Assembly (NCBI GenBank): GCA_902589315.1
Contig: CACISK010000001.1
Location: 1-64,000, forward strand
Source: an uncultured Pelagibacteraceae bacterium
GTDB taxonomy: Bacteria; Pseudomonadota; Alphaproteobacteria; Pelagibacterales; Pelagibacteraceae
DNA: 64,000 nucleotides
Reading direction: 5' to 3'
In this document: positions 43,650 through 52,346 of the stretch, one piece after another
Layout of the letters: every line of letters starts with the position of its first letter
Numbering within the stretch: the first letter of the stretch is position 1
Program-made: the position numbers and the translations under genes
The notes under the pieces: model-generated
The model's database searches: none
Told to the model about the DNA's origin: nothing
Seen by the model: only the letters and a program-made list of their open reading frames with translations

Positions 43650-45016
43650 TGGAAAAATCAAATGTTACATCATTTCCAAAAGGCAAAGTTGCAAAAGAGA
43701 AGACTACAATTGCAAATTCATTATCACCAAGAGAAATTGTTTCAGAATTAGATAGATTTGTTGTTGGGCAAAATAAAGCTAAAAGAGCTGTTGCTATCGC
43801 TTTAAGAAATAGATGGAGAAGACAAGCATTAGAAGATGATATGAAAGATGAAGTTCTTCCAAAAAACATTTTAATGATTGGACCAACTGGTGTTGGTAAA
43901 ACAGAAATTTCAAGAAGACTTTCAAAATTAGCAGAAGCACCTTTTGTAAAAGTTGAAGCTACAAGATTTACAGAAGTAGGATATGTGGGACGTGATGTAG
44001 AACAAATTGTAAGGGATTTATTAGAAATCGCAATTGCGATGGAGAAGGTTAAGAAAAGAAAAGAAGTTCATGCTCAAGCACAAAAATTAGCTGAAGATAG
44101 GGTTTTAGATGCACTTGTTGGTAATAAAGCAAGTGTTGCAACAAGAGAAAGTTTTAGAAAAAGACTAAGAGATGGAGATTTAGATGATAATGAAATTGAA
44201 ATAGCTGTTAGTGAATCTAATCAGATGCCATCATTTGAGATACCTGGAATGCCTGGTGCAAATGTTGGAATGATAAATATTTCTGACATGCTTGGTAAAT
44301 CTATGGGTCAAAAACCCAAGAAAAAGAAAATGTCAGTCAAAGAATCTCACGAAATTTTAATAAATGAAGAATCAGATAAACTTATAGAACAAGACAAAAT
44401 TATAAAATCTGCAAAAGATTCAACAGAGAACAATGGTATCGTTTTTTTAGATGAAATTGACAAAATTTCTGCGAGAACAGATAGGGTTGGCGGCGATGTT
44501 TCAAGAGAAGGTGTTCAAAGAGATTTATTACCCTTAATAGAAGGTACAACTGTTAGTACAAAATATGGACCTGTTAAAACAGACCACATTTTATTTATTG
44601 CTTCAGGTGCTTTTCAGTTGGCAAAACCATCAGATCTTTTACCTGAACTACAAGGTAGACTACCAATAAGAGTTGAGTTAGACGCTCTAAATAGTGAGGA
44701 TTTTATAAGAATATTAAAAGAGCCAGATAATAGTTTAATAAAACAATATAAAGCACTTTTAAAAACAGAAAATGTAGATTTAGAATTTACAGAAGATGGA
44801 ATAAATACTATAGCTCATATAGCAAGTGAAGTTAATTCCTCTGTAGAAAACATTGGTGCAAGAAGATTGCACACAATAATCGAAAGAGTTTTAGATGAAA
44901 TAAGTTTTACAGCAACAGATAGAGCTGGAGAAAAAATTACTGTAGATGGTAAATATATAAAAGATAATATCGGTGAATTAGTAAAAGATACTGATCTTTC
45001 CAAGTTTATTTTATAG
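43649..45016 (+). CDS. hslU: HslU ATPase subunit (ClpY)
   Basis: 455 residues. AAA+ unfoldase: [25 protein letters not shown], Walker [16 protein letters not shown], the [20 protein letters not shown] pore loop, an I-domain (~125-245) with MPGANVGM, Walker [13 protein letters not shown], the sensor-type GRLPIRVEL, and an intact C-terminal tail ending FIL needed to gate HslV. It overlaps the convergent Smr gene by 11 bases. Confidence 0.97.
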   Translation: MEKSNVTSFPKGKVAKEKTTIANSLSPREIVSELDRFVVGQNKAKRAVAIALRNRWRRQALEDDMKDEVLPKNILMIGPTGVGKTEISRRLSKLAEAPFVKVEATRFTEVGYVGRDVEQIVRDLLEIAIAMEKVKKRKEVHAQAQKLAEDRVLDALVGNKASVATRESFRKRLRDGDLDDNEIEIAVSESNQMPSFEIPGMPGANVGMINISDMLGKSMGQKPKKKKMSVKESHEILINEESDKLIEQDKIIKSAKDSTENNGIVFLDEIDKISARTDRVGGDVSREGVQRDLLPLIEGTTVSTKYGPVKTDHILFIASGAFQLAKPSDLLPELQGRLPIRVELDALNSEDFIRILKEPDNSLIKQYKALLKTENVDLEFTEDGINTIAHIASEVNSSVENIGARRLHTIIERVLDEISFTATDRAGEKITVDGKYIKDNIGELVKDTDLSKFIL

Positions 45017-45419
45017 TTTTCAAAAATATATCAAAATTTCCTTTTGATGGGCTATTAACTGACTCAAAGTCAATTCTAATAATTTTATTCATTAATTCAG
45101 AATTATTTTTTATATATTCAGGTACTGAATATTTTAATATACTTAAGTCTTTAGATTGATAAGGATCCTCCAAATTTTTTGATCTCATTCCCTTACCAGT
45201 TATCACATTTATTTTCTTTACTTTATTTACATAACAATTCTCAATAAATTCAGTAATTTGTTTGTTAGCTTCTTCTAAAGTATATCCGTGAAGATCAATT
45301 GATTTTTCTGAAATTACTTCATTGTTTAATTGATCCTCATCCTTGCTCTGAAGTTTTTCAGAACTATCTAAGAAATTTTGCCAGTCTTTTTTATCTTTAT
45401 TTGATAGCTTATTTGTCAA
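45006..45419 (-). CDS. Smr-domain protein
   Basis: 137 residues: a charged N-terminal tail of ~45 residues, then an Smr (MutS2 C-terminal) domain with [22 protein letters not shown] and [12 protein letters not shown]. Smr domains bind or nick nucleic acids. It overlaps the Tim44-like gene by four bases. In many alphaproteobacteria a lytic transglycosylase mltA lies between these two genes; here they touch directly. Confidence 0.88.
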   Translation of the reverse strand: MTNKLSNKDKKDWQNFLDSSEKLQSKDEDQLNNEVISEKSIDLHGYTLEEANKQITEFIENCYVNKVKKINVITGKGMRSKNLEDPYQSKDLSILKYSVPEYIKNNSELMNKIIRIDFESVNSPSKGNFDIFLKTIK

Positions 45420-46003
45420 GCTTGAGTATCAATTAATAACCAATTTGGATTTGGAGATCTGCTATCTTTTGAGAACTTCCAAGTATCTAAAACTTTTTTA
45501 ATCTTCTCTGGATCTCCTGAAACTACTTTATTATCTTTGTCTTTAACGCTAGATATGATTTCACTCACAAACTCAACAGTTACTTCCAACATATTTTTGT
45601 TTTGTTTGTGCTCTTTGACTTCAGCTGAATTAATACCAATGAAAGTTGTCTCAGAGGAATAGCTCTTCGCATCTCTATCCTTAATGGCTTCTTCAAACTG
45701 CTGATAAACATTTTTATCTAGTAATGACTTTATCTCTTTTAACTTTCCATTAGCAAAGTTAGTAATTATGGTCTCATAAGCAATCTTTGCTCCTTTAATA
45801 AATTCTTGTTTAGCATTTTCGTCAAATGTGTTTGCATTCAAATCAACATTTTGTTTAACAGGAGGTGCCTCATGAGCAAAACTTGAGTCTATATCTTCTT
45901 CAAATCCAGTTTTTTTACCTAAAATTCCTCTTAATCTTAAAAAAATAAACCCCGCAATCATTGCAAGAAGTATAATATCAATATATTCAAAGCTATAACT
46001 CAT
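45416..46003 (-). CDS. Tim44-like domain protein
   Basis: 195 residues. A single N-terminal membrane helix (DIILLAMIAGFIFLRL) with the inside-facing linker RGILGKKTG, followed by a Tim44-like domain: EFIKGAKIAYETIITNFANG, STFIGINSAEVKEHK-like ETTFIGINSAEVKEH, and [21 protein letters not shown]. Relatives of mitochondrial Tim44; in bacteria thought to act in membrane protein handling. Divergent from fxsA by 57 bases. Confidence 0.9.
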   Translation of the reverse strand: MSYSFEYIDIILLAMIAGFIFLRLRGILGKKTGFEEDIDSSFAHEAPPVKQNVDLNANTFDENAKQEFIKGAKIAYETIITNFANGKLKEIKSLLDKNVYQQFEEAIKDRDAKSYSSETTFIGINSAEVKEHKQNKNMLEVTVEFVSEIISSVKDKDNKVVSGDPEKIKKVLDTWKFSKDSRSPNPNWLLIDTQA

Positions 46004-46060
46004 ATGGTTATAATATTTACTATGTTGATAATTTCAACCTGCTAATTAAATTATAGACAA

Positions 46061-46486
46061 ATGAACACAGTATTGCTTTTAATTATTGGTATTCCTCTTA
46101 TTGAAATTTACTTGTTTATCAAAATAGGTTCTCAAATAGGAGCATTTAACACTGTTTTACTTATATTAACTACTGCAGTTGTTGGAGTTGCTTATGCAAG
46201 ATATGAGGGATTTAACACTCTTCGATCTGGGATGAGCCAGTTAATTAAAAATGAAATGCCAATTTATGAGTTAATCTCTGGGGCAACATTAGCTTTTGCT
46301 GCATTACTTTTAATATTTCCTGGGTTTGCAACTGATTTTATTGGGATCTTATTAGTTATACCTATAACAAGACGATTAATATTGGGAAAATTAATAAAAA
46401 AAAAACAGTATAAAAAAAAGGAAACTAACAATTATATTGATGGAGAATACGAAGATTTAGACAAAGATGACAACAAAAAAATATGA
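46061..46486 (+). CDS. fxsA: FxsA-family membrane protein
   Basis: 141 residues. FxsA pattern: IPLIEIYLFIKIGSQIGAFNTVLLILTTA, ARYEGFNTL, LISGATLAFAALLLIFPGFATDFIGILLVIP. Two or three helices plus a Lys-rich tail (KKKQYKKKETN). FxsA counters F-exclusion in E. coli; the general function is unknown. The 3' end overlaps secB by 20 bases. Confidence 0.9.
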   Translation: MNTVLLLIIGIPLIEIYLFIKIGSQIGAFNTVLLILTTAVVGVAYARYEGFNTLRSGMSQLIKNEMPIYELISGATLAFAALLLIFPGFATDFIGILLVIPITRRLILGKLIKKKQYKKKETNNYIDGEYEDLDKDDNKKI

Positions 46487-46892
46487 AATAATTTTAAAGT
46501 ATGTGAGGGACATGTCTGTTGAAATCCCAAATGCTGAGGTCTTCGTAGTAAGCAAAGAATTTATTACAAAATACTCTTTAGGGATAAATATTACAACTAA
46601 CTCACTTAAAAATGATATGATCGAGGTTATTACAAAATTAACTTACAAAGATCCAAGCAACAATAAAAAGAAATGTTCCTTTGAAATTCAATATTCAACA
46701 GTAATTAAGATATTAGATAAATCTTTAAAAAAAGAAGATTTAGAAAAAATTATACTTTGCGATGTCCAAAACGAAATTTATTCAGAATTGGAGAGAATTT
46801 TTCTTGGTATAATAAGAGACTCAGGTTTTCCGGATTTAAAATTAGAGAAAAAAATTAATTTTGAAGAACTTTACCAAAGAAGATTAAATTAA
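46467..46892 (+). CDS. secB: Protein-export chaperone SecB
   Basis: 141 residues. MTTKKYEIILKYVRDMSVEIPNAEVF start and the SecB fold with GLNITTNSL-like GINITTNSLKNDMIEVITKLTY; FLGIIRDSGFPDLKL near the end. It keeps preproteins unfolded for SecA. It starts inside fxsA and overlaps dnaQ's stop by four bases. Confidence 0.9.
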   Translation: MTTKKYEIILKYVRDMSVEIPNAEVFVVSKEFITKYSLGINITTNSLKNDMIEVITKLTYKDPSNNKKKCSFEIQYSTVIKILDKSLKKEDLEKIILCDVQNEIYSELERIFLGIIRDSGFPDLKLEKKINFEELYQRRLN

Positions 46893-47554
46893 AAGAAATT
46901 TTTTTTTAAATTTTTTTTAAGAAATAGCTTATGATTTTCTATTTCTTCTTTTGTTAATTTGATGATTTTTTTTGAATATGTGTTGGTAATATTTAAATTT
47001 TTTTCAGTTTTAACAAGGTCATTCTTAAACTCAAATATTGGTTCTTTCTGGTCTAACAAGTTAATATAAACTTTGGAAAGAAGTTCACAATCTAAAATAG
47101 CTGTATGTTTTACTCTCCTTGAATTATCAACTCTGAATCTTTTACATAATGCATCCAAACTATTTCCTGATCCAGGAAACTTGTTTCTAGCAAGATCTAA
47201 AGTATCAATAACATTTTCTTTTTGTATTTTTTTTTTATTAATTAATGATAGCTCATTATTAAGATGTGCAATATCAAATTCAGCGTTATGAATCACAATT
47301 TTCTTTCCCTCAATAAATTTCAAAAAATCATCAGAAATTTCTTCAAACTTTTGTTTAGTTGCTAAAAATTCATCTGTATGACCATGCACTTCCAATGCTG
47401 ATTTTGATACTTTTCTCTCTGGGTTCAGATAGCAATGAAAAATTTTTTTAGTTGGTATCAAATTATCGAGCTCTATGCATCCAATTTCAACTATTCTATG
47501 ACCTTCTTTTACTGAAAGACCAGTTGTTTCAGTATCGAGTACTATTTCTTTCAT
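46889..47554 (-). CDS. dnaQ: DNA polymerase III epsilon subunit (proofreading exonuclease)
   Basis: 221 residues. DnaQ exonuclease: ExoI VLDTETTGL with metal-binding Asp7 and Glu9, HNAEFDIAHLN (ExoII), and RRVKHTAILDCELL (ExoIII with HxAxxD). It proofreads the replicative polymerase and binds the alpha subunit via its C-terminal tail. It overlaps coaE by 26 bases. Confidence 0.95.
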   Translation of the reverse strand: MKEIVLDTETTGLSVKEGHRIVEIGCIELDNLIPTKKIFHCYLNPERKVSKSALEVHGHTDEFLATKQKFEEISDDFLKFIEGKKIVIHNAEFDIAHLNNELSLINKKKIQKENVIDTLDLARNKFPGSGNSLDALCKRFRVDNSRRVKHTAILDCELLSKVYINLLDQKEPIFEFKNDLVKTEKNLNITNTYSKKIIKLTKEEIENHKLFLKKNLKKNFF

Positions 47555-48122
47555 AAAGAATTCTTTTTTTTAAAAGATTAATTTTTTTTTTCATTATATT
47601 TGCTGGATAATTATTATGCACTATGTAATTTGCCAATTTAATTTTTTTCGATAAAAGTGTTTGGTTTTTTTGAAGATTTTTTAAAAATTCTAAATTAAAG
47701 TTAGGTCTTTTCTTTAATCTGTGCAAAATTTTACTCTTTTTTGCTTTAATAAATATTAATATGTCGCCCTTTTTGTTTAACTTATTTTCAATTAATAAAG
47801 GTATATCAAGTAAAATGATCTTTTGTTTTTTATTTTTTTTCAAAAATAAACTCATTTTTTGTCTAACTAAAGGATGAACAATATAAGAGATTTTTTTTAG
47901 GTTTTTTTTATCTTTGTTAATTGCTTCTACTAATTCCTTCTTTTTAATTGGAAAAGATTTAATATAACTTGGTAATATTTTCTTTAATTTATTAAAACAT
48001 GCTTTGTTTGTTTTATAAATTTTTTTTACCTCATCATCTGCATTAAATACTGGACATTTAAATAGATTAGCAACAAAAGTTTTACCAGATCCTATATCAC
48101 CAATTACTGCAGCTCTAATCAT
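47529..48122 (-). CDS. coaE: Dephospho-CoA kinase
   Basis: 197 residues. P-loop AVIGDIGSGKTFVA at the start, FNADDEVKKIY, VHPLVRQKM, ILLDIPLLIENK. It phosphorylates the 3' hydroxyl of dephospho-CoA in the last step of CoA synthesis. Lys-rich and AT-rich but complete. Six bases from the upstream SDR. Confidence 0.93.
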   Translation of the reverse strand: MIRAAVIGDIGSGKTFVANLFKCPVFNADDEVKKIYKTNKACFNKLKKILPSYIKSFPIKKKELVEAINKDKKNLKKISYIVHPLVRQKMSLFLKKNKKQKIILLDIPLLIENKLNKKGDILIFIKAKKSKILHRLKKRPNFNLEFLKNLQKNQTLLSKKIKLANYIVHNNYPANIMKKKINLLKKRILYERNSTRY

Positions 48123-48128
48123 TTTTAA

Positions 48129-48869
48129 TTAGATACACCTTCCCCCATCAACCTCTAATACTGTTCCTGTTATCATACTTGCTTCATCAGAACATAGAAA
48201 ACATGCGGCATTTCCCATATCTTGAGGTGTGGAAAATCTTCCTATTGGGATAGTAGATAAAAAAGCTTGCTTTTTTTTTGGGGTATCACCCCCCATAAAA
48301 GATTTTAGCAATGGTGTTAATCCAGCAACTGGTGCTATTGCATTTACCCTTACATTATATGGAGCAAGTTCAATTGCCATCGCTTTTGTTGCGGTGATCA
48401 TCCAACCTTTGCTTGCATTATACCAATTTAGCTTTGGTCTAGGGGATAAACCCGCGGTTGATGCAACATTTAGAATGACACCTTTTTTGATTTTTTTCAT
48501 TTTTGGAACAAAAAATTTTCCACAATAATAAACTGACTTGGCATTTACTTTAAAAACTTTGTCAAACTCTTTCTCAGTCACAGTTTCCATAAATTTGGGT
48601 TTGTGAGTTACTCCTGCATTATTTACTATTATATCTATTTTATTATATTTTTTATAAACATAGTTAAATAATGATTTAAAATTTGATGCTTTAGAAACAT
48701 CAGCAACAAAATAATCTTGAGACAAGTTTTTTGAAACTTTTTTTAATAACTTTAAATTCAAGTCTACCATTATTAAATTGGCACCTTCTTCGGTGAATTT
48801 TTTTGATATACCTTTTCCAAATCCAGATGCTGATCCTGTTATTATTGCAACTTTATTTTTTAATCTCAT
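48129..48869 (-). CDS. Short-chain dehydrogenase/reductase (SDR)
   Basis: 246 residues, classical SDR. TGSASGFGKG nucleotide loop near residues 11-20, NNAGV, catalytic Ser in LNVASTAGLSP, Tyr/Lys in WYNASKGW, RVNAIAPVAGLTP, and TGTVLEVDGG. All catalytic residues are intact, unlike the SDR at 4345. Substrate unknown. It sits between aroE and coaE, genes that are usually adjacent in related bacteria, so it is likely an inserted gene in the operon. Confidence 0.9.
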   Translation of the reverse strand: MRLKNKVAIITGSASGFGKGISKKFTEEGANLIMVDLNLKLLKKVSKNLSQDYFVADVSKASNFKSLFNYVYKKYNKIDIIVNNAGVTHKPKFMETVTEKEFDKVFKVNAKSVYYCGKFFVPKMKKIKKGVILNVASTAGLSPRPKLNWYNASKGWMITATKAMAIELAPYNVRVNAIAPVAGLTPLLKSFMGGDTPKKKQAFLSTIPIGRFSTPQDMGNAACFLCSDEASMITGTVLEVDGGRCI

Positions 48870-48872
48870 AAT

Positions 48873-49667
48873 TCAATTTTTTAATAAATTTATAGTTTCT
48901 TCGTCAATATCCGGTTCAATATTATGCCAAATATTAAAAGCTTTTTGAGCCTGATAAAGGAACATATTTAAACCATTTTCAAAAATATTACCTTTTTGAT
49001 TTCCTATGTTAAAAAATTTCGTCTCATATGGATCATAAATTACATCATAGAAGAATTTATTTTTTCCGAATTGACTAAAATCATGGTCAAAATCATTTTC
49101 TTTTTTTAGGCCTATACTGGTTGCATTAATTATCATATCAAAATCAACTAAACTACCCCAATCCAATATTATTAAGTCATTAAATAAATTTTTTAACTCA
49201 TCGGCTTTGCCTTTCGTTCTGTTGCTCACAATGATTTTTGAAGCATTCATTCTTTTTAACGCATATATTATTGATGGGACTACGCCACCAGCGCCCAGAA
49301 TAATTATAGTTTTATTAGTAACATCATAATTTAATTTTTTTATGCTTAATTCAAAACCATCTATGTCAGTATTGTGACCTATTAAATTTCCATTTTCTAC
49401 GGAAATGGTGTTTACAGATTTTGTTCTTAAAGCATGTCCACTTAAGACGTTTATGTTGGGAATTATTTCCTTTTTAAAAGGTACAGTTACATTAAGACCA
49501 TTTAACTGACCTTGTTTTAAGTTTTCACATAATTCAACTAGATCGCTTTTGTGTGTCTCCAATTTTCCATAAATTGCATCTAAATTATATTTTTTTATCC
49601 AAAAATTATGCAGTTTTGGAGATAATGAGTGATCAACTGGATTTCCGATAACTAAAAATTTTTTCAT
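48873..49667 (-). CDS. aroE: Shikimate dehydrogenase
   Basis: 264 residues. It reduces 3-dehydroshikimate. VIGNPVDHSLSPKLHNFWI with substrate-binding Ser residues, NVTVPFKKEI with the catalytic Lys, GHNTDIDGFELS with the catalytic Asp, Rossmann ILGAGGVVPSII, SNRT NADP-binding and NATSIG. Overlaps maf by four bases. Confidence 0.95.
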   Translation of the reverse strand: MKKFLVIGNPVDHSLSPKLHNFWIKKYNLDAIYGKLETHKSDLVELCENLKQGQLNGLNVTVPFKKEIIPNINVLSGHALRTKSVNTISVENGNLIGHNTDIDGFELSIKKLNYDVTNKTIIILGAGGVVPSIIYALKRMNASKIIVSNRTKGKADELKNLFNDLIILDWGSLVDFDMIINATSIGLKKENDFDHDFSQFGKNKFFYDVIYDPYETKFFNIGNQKGNIFENGLNMFLYQAQKAFNIWHNIEPDIDEETINLLKN

Positions 49668-50248
49668 TTATATTTACCTAGATACTTTTTAATATCAATT
49701 ATAGGTAATCCCATAACAGTATTTTCATCTCCATCAATAGATGTAAATAAATTTCTACCCTCTCCCTCTATTTGATAAACATTATATGCATACAATGCTT
49801 CATCTGTTATTTTTTCTAAATATTCTGCTAATTGTTTATCTGAAAAATTTTTCATAGTGAGGTATGCTTTATCTGTATAATTCCAAGTCATTGATCCATT
49901 TTTAGATATACAAACTGAACTTATCAACGAATGCTTTTTTCCATTTAATTTTTTTAAAATGTTAAAGGCGTCTATCCTATTTTCAGGTTTTGAAATTAAT
50001 TCTCCATTTAAATCTATTACGCTATCTGCACCAAGAACTAAAACATCATAGTTTTTTTGGCTCACCTTGTTTGCTTTTAGTTCGGCCAAATTTTTTGAAA
50101 TTATTTCTGGAGATGCGCCTTCACTTAATAAACTTTCTTTTACAGGGTCCTCGTCAATATTTGAAGGAGACACTACGCATTGAATTCCATTTTTTTTCAA
50201 AATTTCCTCTCTAACCTTACTTTTTGAAGCTAAAATAATTTCAACCAT
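49664..50248 (-). CDS. maf: Maf-like nucleoside triphosphate pyrophosphatase
   Basis: 194 residues. Maf fold: LASKSKVREEILKKNG at the start, DEDPVKESL, VLGADSVIDLNGELISKP with the catalytic Asp, and YAYNVYQIEGEGRNLF. It hydrolyses dTTP/UTP or modified nucleotides. It overlaps ppsR by eight bases. Confidence 0.94.
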   Translation of the reverse strand: MVEIILASKSKVREEILKKNGIQCVVSPSNIDEDPVKESLLSEGASPEIISKNLAELKANKVSQKNYDVLVLGADSVIDLNGELISKPENRIDAFNILKKLNGKKHSLISSVCISKNGSMTWNYTDKAYLTMKNFSDKQLAEYLEKITDEALYAYNVYQIEGEGRNLFTSIDGDENTVMGLPIIDIKKYLGKYK

Positions 50249-51062
50249 TTTTACTTTTTATTTCGAATATCTTAATTATTGATGCTGCTGTTTCTTCAAC
50301 AGATTTTCTAGTTACATCTATTGTTGGCCATTTATTAACTTTAAATATTTTTTTAGATTGTTCGACTTCAAGTCTAATTTTTTCTAGATTTGTGTAATCT
50401 GATGCTTCGTTTTCTTTCAGTGAATTTAATCTATTTCTTCTTATATCGTAAAGCCTCTCAGCTTCTGTGGTTAAGCCAATAACACATAAAGTTTTTGATT
50501 TAACTATATCATTTGGGATGTTCATATCATTCACAAGTGGAATGTTTGAAGTTTTTAATCCCTTGTTTGCAAGATATATGGCAGTTGGCGTTTTACTTGT
50601 TCTGCTAACACCAACTAGAATAATATCCGATTCTAAAATGTTCTCAGTATTGTTGCCATCGTCATGATTCATCGTAAATTGTATTGCTTCAATCCTTTTG
50701 TAATAATCCTCGTCTAAAACATGTTGAGCACTAGGTTGGTGTGTTGCTTTTTCATTTAAAATTTTTGAGAAGTTCAGTATTAAATCACCCAAAACACCAA
50801 AACATGGAATATTTTTCTTGTTAGCCTCTTCAGCAAGAAACTTTGCTAATTTACTATTAACAACAGTATATAAAATTATTGGGCTCTCTTGTTTTTTAGC
50901 ATCATTAAGTATTGTAGAAATTTGATTTTCGGTTCTTGTAAACGAAAATTGGTTCAAATCATAATCAAAGTTATTAAATTGCGCTTTCAAAGCCATGAAT
51001 ATTCTATCAAGTGTCTCTCCTGTTGAATCTGATATTAAATAAACTTGATGTGTATTTTTCAT
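50241..51062 (-). CDS. ppsR: Pyruvate,water dikinase regulatory protein (DUF299)
   Basis: 273 residues. DUF299 kinase/pyrophosphorylase: VYLISDSTGETLDRIF near the N-terminus, the P-loop-like VGVSRTSKTPTAIYLANKG and SKTLCVIGLTTEAERL. It phosphorylates and dephosphorylates PEP synthase or pyruvate phosphate dikinase. The plain name ppsR versus ppdR depends on which target exists. It starts beside the origin region and forms the left arm of it. Confidence 0.9.
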   Translation of the reverse strand: MKNTHQVYLISDSTGETLDRIFMALKAQFNNFDYDLNQFSFTRTENQISTILNDAKKQESPIILYTVVNSKLAKFLAEEANKKNIPCFGVLGDLILNFSKILNEKATHQPSAQHVLDEDYYKRIEAIQFTMNHDDGNNTENILESDIILVGVSRTSKTPTAIYLANKGLKTSNIPLVNDMNIPNDIVKSKTLCVIGLTTEAERLYDIRRNRLNSLKENEASDYTNLEKIRLEVEQSKKIFKVNKWPTIDVTRKSVEETAASIIKIFEIKSKNG

Positions 51063-51167
51063 GTATAAATTGTTTATAAATTAATTATAGAATAAGAAAA
51101 ACTTTTGATTTAGCAATCTCGTCTAAATTTAAACTACTTCTTATTATTTAATTAACATTTTTATAAA

Positions 51168-51176
51168 TGTGAATAA
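51168..51176 (-). promoter_or_regulatory. DnaA box, perfect consensus
   Basis: TGTGAATAA on the plus strand is TTATTCACA on the minus strand, matching the consensus TTATNCACA at every fixed position. Confidence 0.7.
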
Positions 51177-51177
51177 G

Positions 51178-51186
51178 TTATTAACA
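51178..51186 (+). promoter_or_regulatory. Near-consensus DnaA box
   Basis: TTATTAACA, one mismatch to TTATNCACA (A for C at position 6). It lies one base after the perfect box, in the opposite orientation. Confidence 0.5.
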
Positions 51187-51259
51187 ATTTTTCATATATA
51201 TAAAAGTTATCAAATAACGCTGCTTTTAAAGGATTTTTTTTTTACAATGATGAATAAAA

Positions 51260-51268
51260 AGTGAATAA
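51260..51268 (-). promoter_or_regulatory. Near-consensus DnaA box
   Basis: AGTGAATAA on the plus strand is TTATTCACT on the minus strand, one mismatch at the last base of TTATNCACA. Confidence 0.5.
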
Positions 51269-51344
51269 AGTGTTGAAATTGAGTAATTTACGTAATCAAC
51301 AATTCATACTAATAATAAATCTAAATATAATTATCTTATTATAA

Positions 51345-52346
51345 ATGACACCAATAAAAGAATGTTTAATAAATAATAAAACAGATCTCACCCCTATTTG
51401 GTTAATGAGGCAAGCAGGCAGATACTTGCCTGAATTTAGGGAAATAAGAAAAAATAATCCAAATTTTATAAATCTTTGTTTAAATTCAAAATTATCAGAA
51501 GAAATAACTCTTCAACCAATAAGAAGGTTTGGTTTTGATGCGGCAATCATTTTTTCTGATATTTTAATGGTACCGTACGGTCTTGGTCAAGAAGTTGAGT
51601 TTAAAAAAAACTTTGGACCTAATCTTGCAGATTTTGAGATAGATACATTATTAGAGATTCAGGAGGAAGAATTTACAAATAATTTATCTCCAATATACGA
51701 GCTTTTAGTTGATCTAAAAAAAAATGAAGATTTAAAAAATAAAGATATAATTGGTTTTGTGGGAGCACCTTGGACGTTACTCGTATATATGATTAATAAA
51801 GTCTCTCCGAAAAATGGTTTAAAAAGTAATTTTTTTTCAGATAAGGGTTTAATTAATACTTTGTTAAAGATCCTTGATAAGTTTATTAAAACCCATATTA
51901 AAAACCAAGTAAACGCTGGAGCTACAATGATTCAAATATTTGATAGTTGGTCTGGTTTGATCAAACATGATTTTGATAAATACTTATACAATCCAACTTT
52001 ATCCCTAGTTGATTATACTAAGAACTTAGGAGTACCGGTTATTTGTTTTCCAAGAGGTATAGCAGATTATAGTCATTTTTGCAGAGTTGTTAAACCAAGC
52101 ATGATAAATATAGATTACGACGTAGATCCAAAAAGTTTTATCAAAAATGTAGATATACCTATACAAGGCGGATTGCACCCCGAGATATTATTAACAAATA
52201 AATCGAATTTAAAAAAAGAAGCAAACAAATATTTAGAAACTTTTAGAGATCACCCGTACGTGTTTAACCTTGGACATGGTATTCTTCCAGAAACAAAAAT
52301 TGAGATGGTAGAAGAATTGGTAAAAATAGTTAGAGACTTCAAATGA
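51345..52346 (+). CDS. hemE: Uroporphyrinogen decarboxylase
   Basis: 333 residues. It converts uroporphyrinogen III to coproporphyrinogen III. PIWLMRQAGRYLPEFREIR (substrate-binding Arg), FDAAIIFSDILMVPYGLG, FVGAPWTLLVYM, FDSWSG, FPRG and FNLGHGILPET are diagnostic. First gene to the right of the predicted origin. It overlaps hemH by four bases, so hemE-hemH-hemJ is a haem operon. Confidence 0.97.
   Translation: MTPIKECLINNKTDLTPIWLMRQAGRYLPEFREIRKNNPNFINLCLNSKLSEEITLQPIRRFGFDAAIIFSDILMVPYGLGQEVEFKKNFGPNLADFEIDTLLEIQEEEFTNNLSPIYELLVDLKKNEDLKNKDIIGFVGAPWTLLVYMINKVSPKNGLKSNFFSDKGLINTLLKILDKFIKTHIKNQVNAGATMIQIFDSWSGLIKHDFDKYLYNPTLSLVDYTKNLGVPVICFPRGIADYSHFCRVVKPSMINIDYDVDPKSFIKNVDIPIQGGLHPEILLTNKSNLKKEANKYLETFRDHPYVFNLGHGILPETKIEMVEELVKIVRDFK

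Larger units (their letters stand above)
51063..51344. other. oriC: Predicted chromosomal replication origin (oriC)
   Basis: 282-base AT-rich gap between divergent ppsR and hemE. It holds the DnaA-box match TGTGAATAA (51168-51176, reverse complement TTATTCACA, fits TTATNCACA exactly), near matches TTATTAACA (51178-51186) and AGTGAATAA (51260-51268), an inverted repeat GTTAT-CAA-ATAAC at 51206-51218, and very AT-rich stretches (TCATATATATAAAAG) that could melt. In several alphaproteobacteria (Caulobacter, Rickettsia) the origin lies beside hemE, and parAB/mnmG/rsmG are nearby here. Inference from context plus boxes; GC skew was not computed. Confidence 0.7.
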
